Below are positions 43,242 to 48,934 of a DNA stretch of 48,934 nt, piece by piece. The stretch is from Pyrinomonadaceae bacterium. Its GTDB lineage: Bacteria > Acidobacteriota > Blastocatellia > Pyrinomonadales > Pyrinomonadaceae. The DNA is taken from contig JAGOBH010000013.1 of the NCBI GenBank assembly GCA_017983495.1, positions 1-48,934 of the forward strand. The letters run 5' to 3'. Both the position numbers and the translations under genes were made by a program. Under the pieces are notes generated by a model, which searched no databases, had not been told where the DNA came from, and worked only from the letters and a program-made list of their open reading frames with translations. Numbering within the stretch: the stretch's first letter is position 1; each line of letters opens with the position of its first letter.

Positions 43242-43834
43242 TTTGCCGCGTTCGAAGCGTTGGTTGCCGGTTTTGGTACGATCGGCACGACTACGTTCGG
43301 ATTGGTGTTAGCCGCCGCGTTGGGTGCGGGTGCCGGCACGAGATTGGGATTTGCCACGTTGGCAGCTTCCTTTTCACGAGCGTCACGGCCCTTGCCGGGC
43401 GATTTGAATGTGCCGGCAAAAAGGTCGCCGACCGCTAGTTTCCATTTACCGTCTTCAAGTATGAACGGAAGATCTTCCCAGCGGCTGTCTTTCGCGTTGT
43501 AAACCTCGACGGCTCCCATATTGTCGGCAATACGCTGATCGCGGATCTCAGGAAGCTTTTCGGAAAAGGTTGTCGCGGTAAAACCGTTCTCAAACACCTT
43601 TTCGATCGGCGTGTTGTTTCGTGCCGCCGCCATCTGAGCAAACTCAAGCGATTTCACCGTCATTTCGGCCTTGATAGCATCCGTATTTTTTGACTTAACG
43701 GCATTGTAGAGCCGCTTGTAAGCCTCGGTCGGTGATTCGCCCCCGCCCATGAGGCCGCCGCCGGCGTTTCCGCCGCAACTGAAACTGATAGCCAGAATAC
43801 TAAGTGCTCCGATCAACAAAATAATTCTTTTCAT
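43238..43834 (-). CDS. Putative lipoprotein, DUF4878-like
   Basis: 198 aa. The N-terminal signal MKRIILLIGALSILAISFSC ends in a cysteine at 20 with a lipobox-like SFSC, so lipid anchoring is probable though the box is not ideal. Residues ~33-135 (ESPTEAYKRLYNAVKSKNTD, WEDLPFILEDGKWKLAVGD) have the pattern of DUF4878/NTF2-like lipoproteins. The tail is rich in Asn, Ala and Pro. A consensus-like promoter lies at 43888-43916. It heads the three-gene minus-strand operon. Confidence 0.8.
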   Translation of the reverse strand: MKRIILLIGALSILAISFSCGGNAGGGLMGGGESPTEAYKRLYNAVKSKNTDAIKAEMTVKSLEFAQMAAARNNTPIEKVFENGFTATTFSEKLPEIRDQRIADNMGAVEVYNAKDSRWEDLPFILEDGKWKLAVGDLFAGTFKSPGKGRDAREKEAANVANPNLVPAPAPNAAANTNPNVVVPIVPKPATNASNAAK

Positions 43835-43887
43835 AAACGTAATAATTCCTATACGATCTTTTACCAGCTTTGCTGTTTATCTTTGCA

Positions 43888-43916
43888 AGTATAAGTATAC
43901 AAGGTCGAAATGTAAA
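43888..43916 (-). promoter_or_regulatory. Sigma-70-type promoter of the lipoprotein operon
   Basis: On the minus strand TTTACA (43916-43911), a 17-bp spacer, then TATACT (43893-43888). Transcription would start near 43881, leaving a ~47-nt leader that contains AGGAAT before ATG 43834. Confidence 0.6.
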
Positions 43917-44000
43917 TTTTGGACGTAGAGTGGGTCAGCTTTTACTTAAACGCGGTCGTGACATATTATTCTAAAAACGCCGGCCTTAGCCCTTATTGAC

Positions 44001-44960
44001 ATGAAAGCACTTAGATTTACCGGAGGCCGATTGAGTCTCGACGATATTCCGCCGCCCGCCGCGCATGGCGAGGCACTTGTGCGTGTCACCAGGTCGGGAA
44101 TCTGTAACACCGACATCGAGATCGTTCGCGGATACGCCGGGTTTGAGGGAACTATCGGGCATGAGTTTGTAGGGGTCGTCGAAAGTGCCGTTAACCGGCC
44201 CGAATTGATCGGCAAACGCGTGGTCGGCGAGATCAATGCGGGTTGCGGCACGTGCGAAAAATGTCTCGCGGGCGATCCTCGCCATTGCCCGACGCGGACA
44301 GTCCTCGGCATCGTCGGCCGCGACGGGGCGCATGCCGAATATCTAACGTTGCCGACGGTCAACCTGATCGAAGTTCCTGACCGCGTAACGGACGAGCAGG
44401 CCGTCTTTGCCGAACCGCTCGCAGCCGCATATGGCATTGCCGAACAGGTCGATATTGAACCGGATACAAAGGTCGCGGTGATCGGCGACGGGAAACTCGG
44501 GCTGTTATGTGCGATGAGCCTTGGGCTAAGATCGCAAAATGTCGTCATTATCGGCAAACACCCCTCAAAGGTCGCGATCGCCGAAAAGGCGGGTATCGAA
44601 GGCGTCATTTTGCGTGATGTTACGGCGAGCATGAATGGCCGGTTTGATGTCGTCGTAGAGGCGAGCGGTTCTGAAAGCGGTTTTGCAACGGCTACCGATC
44701 TGGTGCGGCCGCGGGGCAAGATCGTTTTAAAATCCACGTTTCACGGTACGCCCGTCTGGCAGGCATCACGGGTCGTGGTCGACGAGATCACGATCGTCGG
44801 ATCCCGTTGCGGACGTTTCGCTCCTGCAGTCGAACTTCTTGCCCAAAACGCGGTAGATGTGATGTCGCTGATCGATGACGAAATGCCGCTCGGCCGAGGT
44901 GTCGAAGCGATGGCCGCCACCACGGAAAAGGGCTCGCTCAAGATACTCCTAAAGCCTTAG
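44001..44960 (+). CDS. Zinc-dependent alcohol dehydrogenase family protein (MDR)
   Basis: 319 aa, medium-chain dehydrogenase. Catalytic zinc ligands are C35 (SGICNTD) and H54-E55 (GHEFVG). The structural zinc cysteines are C82, C85, C88 and C96. The Rossmann domain starts at VAVIGDGKLGLL (~153-164), with a variant GDGKLG loop. The substrate is unknown; the closest known types are sorbitol/threonine dehydrogenase-like enzymes. It is somewhat short for the family (usually 340-350). No strong ribosome binding site precedes the ATG. Confidence 0.9.
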   Translation: MKALRFTGGRLSLDDIPPPAAHGEALVRVTRSGICNTDIEIVRGYAGFEGTIGHEFVGVVESAVNRPELIGKRVVGEINAGCGTCEKCLAGDPRHCPTRTVLGIVGRDGAHAEYLTLPTVNLIEVPDRVTDEQAVFAEPLAAAYGIAEQVDIEPDTKVAVIGDGKLGLLCAMSLGLRSQNVVIIGKHPSKVAIAEKAGIEGVILRDVTASMNGRFDVVVEASGSESGFATATDLVRPRGKIVLKSTFHGTPVWQASRVVVDEITIVGSRCGRFAPAVELLAQNAVDVMSLIDDEMPLGRGVEAMAATTEKGSLKILLKP

Positions 44961-45049
44961 ACAACCCGCGAGCGAAATTCCTATTCTCATTTGCTATAAT
45001 CTGCGAAGAAATATATTGCAGGAGATCTTGTTTTTTAGGAGAAACGGCA

Positions 45050-46561
45050 ATGTTACGATCAACGAATTATTCAAAATTGGTTCTCATAATGTCGGCGTTA
45101 TTGCTGACGACAATGGTATTTGCGTCGCCGCTGATGGCTCAGACCTCGGGGACGGTGACTCGCGAGACGTTGTCGACGTCATTTGCGGCGATCGCGAAAC
45201 GGATCGCGCCCTCGGTAGTCAGTATTGAGGTCAAGGGTAAGGTGCCGCAGGTGTCGGCAACGGCCAACGCGACCCCGAGCGAATCAAATGACATCCTCGA
45301 TTTTTTGCGTCGGCAGAATGCCAGACGGCCGGTTTTTGCGGTCGGCAGCGGATTTGTCGTAGATAAATCGGGGTATATCATCACGAACGCTCACGTGATC
45401 GATAACGCTTCGCGGATAACGATCAAGCTTGATTCGGGTGAGGAATTTACTGCCAAGATCGTCGGGGCTGATGACGAAACGGACATTGCCGTGCTGAAGA
45501 TCGAAGCAGGAAAGGACCTGCCGGCGGTGAGTTTTGGCGACCCCGATAATGCCGAGGTCGGCGATTGGGTGCTTGCGATCGGTTCGCCCTTCGGCCTCGC
45601 AAAAAGCGTCACGGCGGGCATCATTTCTCAGAAAAAACGAGAGACGCCGGGAACTAGTGCATTTCAGAAATTTATTCAGACCGACGCCGCGATCAATCGC
45701 GGAAATTCAGGCGGCCCGCTCGTCAATATGGCGGGCGAGGTGATCGGTGTCAATTCGCAGATCGCGACGACCAACGGCGATTCGAACGGCGTTGGCTTTG
45801 CGCTGCCGGCGGATGAGACGTCGCGTGTCTACGGTCAGATCGTTAAGTACGGCAAGGTTCGACGCGGCTATCTCGGCGTTTTGCTGGATTCGGTAAAGGT
45901 CGAGTTTGCCAAGGTTTACGGTCTCGGTGACGCTCGCGGTGCGATCATCACCGAGCTTCGCGACAAACAGAGTGCGGCCGGGATGGCCGGTTTGCAGGTC
46001 GGCGACGTAATTACGGAATTTAACGGAAAACGAGTCGAAAGCGCTCAGGATCTGATCGCCAAAGTCGCCTCGACGGGCCCGGATGCGTCGGTCGACATCG
46101 TCTATTTCCGTGAGAATGGTGCGAATGTCGACCGCAAGACCGCGACGATCAAACTCGCCGAACGCCCGACGGTTAGCCGTGCCTCTGACGATGGCGACAC
46201 GCCTCGCAAACTGCCGGTCGACGGCACAAAGCCGGCCGAAAAACCGTTTGGACTGACGCTCGTCGATCTGACACCGACCTTGGCGGCAACATACAAGCTC
46301 GAAGGTCAAAAAGGCCTGATCGTCAAAGAGGTCAACCCCGCGAGCTATATCGCCGACATTCGCACGACCATCGGTGAACCGGTGCTGAGCGAAGGTGACC
46401 TGATCCAGCGTATCAACCGCGTTGCGGTGACCGACACCAAGAGCTTTAGCGATGCGGTCGCGAAATTAAAGGTCGGCGACGCGGTCGTGCTGCATGTCAT
46501 TAGTTATGACCCGCGGTCGCGTGCGCCGCAGCTTAAATTAGTTCAATTTACAGTCAGATAG
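45050..46561 (+). CDS. HtrA/DegP-type serine protease with two PDZ domains
   Basis: 503 aa. Signal peptide 1-30 (ending near SPLMAQ). The trypsin-like domain has the triad H115 (TNAHV), D145 (DETDIAV) and S220 (GNSGGPL). PDZ1 is at ~275-370 ([21 protein letters not shown]) and PDZ2 at ~400-500 ([12 protein letters not shown]). These periplasmic proteases remove misfolded envelope proteins. AGGAGAAACGGC precedes the ATG and a TATAAT hexamer lies at 44995-45000. The aldehyde dehydrogenase gene follows after 10 bp, so both may share the transcript. I leave the symbol open because degP, degQ and degS types cannot be told apart here. Confidence 0.94.
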   Translation: MLRSTNYSKLVLIMSALLLTTMVFASPLMAQTSGTVTRETLSTSFAAIAKRIAPSVVSIEVKGKVPQVSATANATPSESNDILDFLRRQNARRPVFAVGSGFVVDKSGYIITNAHVIDNASRITIKLDSGEEFTAKIVGADDETDIAVLKIEAGKDLPAVSFGDPDNAEVGDWVLAIGSPFGLAKSVTAGIISQKKRETPGTSAFQKFIQTDAAINRGNSGGPLVNMAGEVIGVNSQIATTNGDSNGVGFALPADETSRVYGQIVKYGKVRRGYLGVLLDSVKVEFAKVYGLGDARGAIITELRDKQSAAGMAGLQVGDVITEFNGKRVESAQDLIAKVASTGPDASVDIVYFRENGANVDRKTATIKLAERPTVSRASDDGDTPRKLPVDGTKPAEKPFGLTLVDLTPTLAATYKLEGQKGLIVKEVNPASYIADIRTTIGEPVLSEGDLIQRINRVAVTDTKSFSDAVAKLKVGDAVVLHVISYDPRSRAPQLKLVQFTVR

Positions 46562-46571
46562 TTCAATTTTT

Positions 46572-48089
46572 ATGGCAAAAGCAACTTCAAAACAATCAGT
46601 TAAGAAATACTACAATTACATCAATGGCGAATGGGTAAAATCGTCTTCCGGCGAGTGGTTTGATAACCAGAATCCGGCTGACACAAGCGACATCGTCGGC
46701 CGTTTTCCGGCGTCGAACGAAGACGACGTCAACGCAGCGGTCGCCGCCGCAAAGAATGCAGCGACACGCTGGCGCCGAACACCGGCACCGAAACGTGCCG
46801 AGATCCTATTCACACTTGGCGAGATCCTGCGTAAGAACAAAGACGAGTTCACACGGCAGATGACCCGCGAAATGGGCAAGGTGCTCAAAGAAGCGGGCGG
46901 CGACGTTCAGGAGGCGATCGACTGTACATATTACACAGCCGGCGAAGGCCGACGCCTGCACGGATTTACGACGCCGGCTGAAATGCCCAACAAATTCGCG
47001 ATGTGCGTCCGCCAACCGGTCGGCCTGTGCGGACTGATCACGCCGTTCAATTTCCCGATGGCGATCCCGTCGTGGAAGCTGATCCCTGCCCTGGTTTGCG
47101 GCAACACGGTCGTCATCAAATCGGGTGAGGACGTTCCGCTTTCGACCATCAATCTTGTCAAATCGTGTGAAGAGGCGGGAATTCCGGCTGGTGTCGTCAA
47201 CGTCGTCAACGGCTTTGGCGAAGCCGGTGCGGCACTTGTCGGCCACAAGGATGTTCGTCTGATCTCGTTTACCGGTTCCACATCGACAGGACGGATCATT
47301 GCCGAACAATGTGCCCGCGACAACAAGATCGTCAGTCTCGAAATGGGCGGTAAGAACGCAATTATCGTGATGGACGACGCAGATATCGATAACGCGGTCG
47401 ACGGTTCGCTGTGGGGTGCATTTGGCACCAGCGGCCAACGCTGCACGGCGTCATCGCGGCTGGTCGTTCATAAAAAGATCTATAAAAAGTTTTGCGAAAA
47501 GCTCGTCGAACGCGTCAAAAAGCTTCGCGTCGGCAACGGCCTCGACCCCAAGACCGAGGTCGGCCCGGTCATCAACCAGCAGGCGATGGACAAGATACTC
47601 GGGTACATCGAGATCGGCCAGATACACGACAAGGCCACGCTTGCGTGTGGCGGAAACCGTCTGACCAAGGGTGCATACAAAAACGGATTCTTTATCGAGC
47701 CAACCGTCTTTACCGACGTCAAGCCGGGCATGCGGGTCGGCCAGGAAGAGATCTTCGGGCCGGTCACGAGCGTTATTCCTTTCTCGACGCTTGATGAAGC
47801 GATCGGTATCGTCAATAACGTCGCCTACGGCCTCTCGTCGGCGATCTACACGCAGGATGTCAATCAGGCGTTTTACGCGATGCAGGAGCTCTACACCGGC
47901 ATTTGCTACGTCAACTCGGCAACGATCGGAGCCGAGGTTCACCTGCCATTTGGCGGCACAAAGGGCACCGGCAACGGTCACCGCGAAGCTGGCACGCAGG
48001 TGCTGGATATCTTCACCGAGTGGAAATCGCTGTATGTCGATTACTCAGGCAAATTACAGAAAGCTCAGATCGATGAGGTCGAGATCTGA
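46572..48089 (+). CDS. NAD(P)-dependent aldehyde dehydrogenase
   Basis: 505 aa, complete ALDH superfamily member. The cofactor region FTGSTSTGR, the general-base motif LEMGGKNA (Glu) and the catalytic cysteine C291 in [10 protein letters not shown] are all visible, as is the late [10 protein letters not shown] block. The substrate is not fixed by the sequence. The overall pattern resembles semialdehyde dehydrogenases such as 2-oxoglutarate-semialdehyde or aminoadipate-semialdehyde types. No clear ribosome binding site is present and the start lies 10 bp after the htrA stop. An intrinsic terminator follows, embedded in vapC. Confidence 0.94.
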   Translation: MAKATSKQSVKKYYNYINGEWVKSSSGEWFDNQNPADTSDIVGRFPASNEDDVNAAVAAAKNAATRWRRTPAPKRAEILFTLGEILRKNKDEFTRQMTREMGKVLKEAGGDVQEAIDCTYYTAGEGRRLHGFTTPAEMPNKFAMCVRQPVGLCGLITPFNFPMAIPSWKLIPALVCGNTVVIKSGEDVPLSTINLVKSCEEAGIPAGVVNVVNGFGEAGAALVGHKDVRLISFTGSTSTGRIIAEQCARDNKIVSLEMGGKNAIIVMDDADIDNAVDGSLWGAFGTSGQRCTASSRLVVHKKIYKKFCEKLVERVKKLRVGNGLDPKTEVGPVINQQAMDKILGYIEIGQIHDKATLACGGNRLTKGAYKNGFFIEPTVFTDVKPGMRVGQEEIFGPVTSVIPFSTLDEAIGIVNNVAYGLSSAIYTQDVNQAFYAMQELYTGICYVNSATIGAEVHLPFGGTKGTGNGHREAGTQVLDIFTEWKSLYVDYSGKLQKAQIDEVEI

Positions 48090-48104
48090 TCGTAAAACCA
48101 AACT

Positions 48105-48500
48105 TTATTTTCCGGACGCCTCGATCAAATCGGCGTCCGTTTTTTTTGAAAGGTTGCGGTCGAATGTGCCAAGCGGAATATGTCCGGCCTTGCGGGCAAT
48201 TTCGAGGACCAGACAGTCAGAAAAACCAAGTGAAGGATTGGCGGTGTAGACGTCGAGAGCGGCCTTTACCACATCGGGTTCGTCTAGGACGAAATGCTCG
48301 TGGCTGAGCAGCATCTCGATCGCGTCAGCTAATTGCCGCGGCGTTCTTTGATAGAGCGATTTCAATACCCAGATAGTTTCGGCAAGAACAATATGCGATA
48401 TCCAGGCGCCGTGCATGACAAACTGGTCAGCTGCCTTGGTTTGCTCGGCATCGTCCCGAGTCAACGAGCGGATCAGTACATTAGTGTCAATCGCGCGCAT
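48105..48500 (-). CDS. vapC: PIN-domain toxin VapC
   Basis: 131 aa. PIN-domain RNase with the acidic site D5 (AIDTNVLI), E41 (LAETIWVL), D95 (GFSDCLVL) and D114 (TFDRNL). VapC toxins cleave tRNA or rRNA when freed from their antitoxin. The start overlaps the antitoxin gene by 14 bp, the usual coupled order (antitoxin first). The last codons double as the terminator of the convergent aldehyde dehydrogenase gene. Confidence 0.93.
   Translation of the reverse strand: MRAIDTNVLIRSLTRDDAEQTKAADQFVMHGAWISHIVLAETIWVLKSLYQRTPRQLADAIEMLLSHEHFVLDEPDVVKAALDVYTANPSLGFSDCLVLEIARKAGHIPLGTFDRNLSKKTDADLIEASGK
48113..48147 (+). terminator. Rho-independent terminator of the aldehyde dehydrogenase, inside vapC
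   Basis: Perfect 8-bp stem CGGACGCC (48113-48120) / GGCGTCCG (48132-48139), 11-nt loop, then eight T residues (48140-48147) on the plus strand. All of it lies in the 3' end of vapC, coding on the other strand for the last residues of the toxin. Confidence 0.88.
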
Positions 48501-48747
48501 GTTTTTCGCGTATGTGGAGGACTATCCCTTCTTTCAGATCTTCCAAGGATCGTGGCTCTGGCGGGTCGGGGAACAGTTTCCTACGAATATCTGCTGAAGT
48601 GGATGAGCCAGCCCGCCTTACGATCATTTGGCCGTTCTCATTTTCCCATTCGATAACCGAGCCGGGGCCGAGACCGAGTTCACGCCGAACGCTGGCGGGT
48701 ATCGAGATCTGTCCTTGTGAAGTAATTTTTGATTGTGCCAGAACCAT
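48487..48747 (-). CDS. vapB: AbrB/MazE-type antitoxin VapB
   Basis: 86 aa from ATG 48747. The frame is open six codons further, to ATG 48765, but that start lies within the -10/operator region. A swapped-hairpin AbrB-like DNA-binding domain (SKITSQGQISIPASVRRELG, then GPGSVIEWENENGQM) is followed by a C-terminal toxin-binding tail (PPEPRSLEDLKEGI). It neutralises VapC and represses its own operon. The -10 hexamer ends only 6 bp before the ATG, so the mRNA is probably leaderless. Confidence 0.9.
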   Translation of the reverse strand: MVLAQSKITSQGQISIPASVRRELGLGPGSVIEWENENGQMIVRRAGSSTSADIRRKLFPDPPEPRSLEDLKEGIVLHIREKHARD

Positions 48748-48753
48748 GAGATC

Positions 48754-48782
48754 ATAATAATACATTACCGTGGTAATGGCAA
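48754..48782 (-). promoter_or_regulatory. vapBC promoter with operator palindrome in the spacer
   Basis: On the minus strand TTGCCA (48782-48777), a 17-bp spacer, TATTAT (48759-48754). The palindrome CATTACC-GT-GGTAATG (48763-48778) lies almost wholly within the spacer, where bound VapBC would block RNA polymerase. A TATAAT hexamer of the divergent recQ gene (48793-48798) is only 15 bp away, so the same complex might affect recQ. Confidence 0.7.
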
Positions 48783-48845
48783 TCGTTTTTTGTATAATGT
48801 ATTATCTATATACACGGGAAGAAAACTGATACGAACCCACAACCC

Positions 48846-48934
48846 ATGACGATCGAAAATGCCAGAGATATACTCAAGCACCGCTTCGGTTACGACGAAT
48901 TCCGGATGAATCAGGAATCGGCGATCGAGGCGGT
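48846..48934 (+). CDS. recQ: ATP-dependent DNA helicase RecQ, N-terminal fragment (cut by window edge)
   Basis: Thirty codons are visible, MTIENARDILKHRFGYDEF then RMNQESAIEAV, which match the start of RecQ helicases (the LKxxFGYxxFRxxQ segment that binds adenine, ending before Walker A). RecQ unwinds DNA 3' to 5' in recombinational repair. The ATG follows GGGAAGAAAACTGATACGAA. A probable -10 TATAAT lies at 48793-48798. The gene continues past the window. Confidence 0.8.
   Translation, partial: MTIENARDILKHRFGYDEFRMNQESAIEA

Overview
The window reads as a chromosomal segment of an Acidobacteriota-type bacterium, most like Blastocatellia/Pyrinomonadaceae. The grounds are several large multidomain Ser/Thr kinases, an ECF sigma factor paired with a kinase, secreted delta-60/FG-GAP repeat proteins, an EgtB-EgtD ergothioneine pair, NrfHA, and many families of short palindromic repeats. 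The lineage is an inference from gene style, not a computed placement.

Layout. 1-290: a 23-bp tandem repeat and low-complexity DNA. 291-1949: a RecA-fold ATPase. 1950-6811: an accessory island with an EcoRI-type adenine methyltransferase, a DUF262-HNH nuclease and a membrane-anchored repeat/SH3-like protein, plus an opposing 226-aa conserved gene. The island lies between two inverted copies of a ~66-bp palindromic repeat. 6812-15781: housekeeping and metabolism, with ispH, nrfHA behind a perfect TGTGA-N6-TCACA site, half of a Ski2-like helicase, a GT2 glycosyltransferase, an amidase, a secreted protein and coaX. 15811-16524: a REPtron, that is a REP-associated tyrosine transposase between two inverted REPs. 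16525-22059: minus-strand genes including vanW-like, birA, egtD, egtB (which carries two repeat-derived inserts in frame), a HEAT protein and a coupled 69-aa ORF. 22448-25123: leuS. 25266-33957: three kinase-domain proteins (a kinase-PEGA-FGE chimera, a predicted pseudokinase and a kinase-TPR protein) with a TPR protein. 34002-42246: an ECF sigma factor and a run of secreted proteins. 42248-48934: small hypotheticals, a lipoprotein, a zinc alcohol dehydrogenase, an HtrA protease, an aldehyde dehydrogenase, a VapBC module and the start of recQ.

The main finding is a bipartite promoter-like motif, TGAGCCA-N14-TTCGCGTAGTGTGTTG. It occurs with exactly the same 21-bp start-to-start spacing at four places, with a fifth degenerate copy. 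All copies lie around one ECF sigma gene: upstream of its partner kinase (with the -35 half overlapping the sigma stop codon) and upstream of the secreted beta-propeller, carboxypeptidase-regulatory-like, signal-peptide and delta-60/FG-GAP genes. In the four plus-strand copies the second half begins 51-55 bp before the start codon. I infer a local sigma-kinase regulon that controls a set of exported surface proteins.

The second finding is that dispersed palindromic repeats have entered the egtB reading frame at two points without breaking it, in the manner of Rickettsia palindromic elements. One of the two inserts has a near-identical intergenic copy elsewhere in the window.
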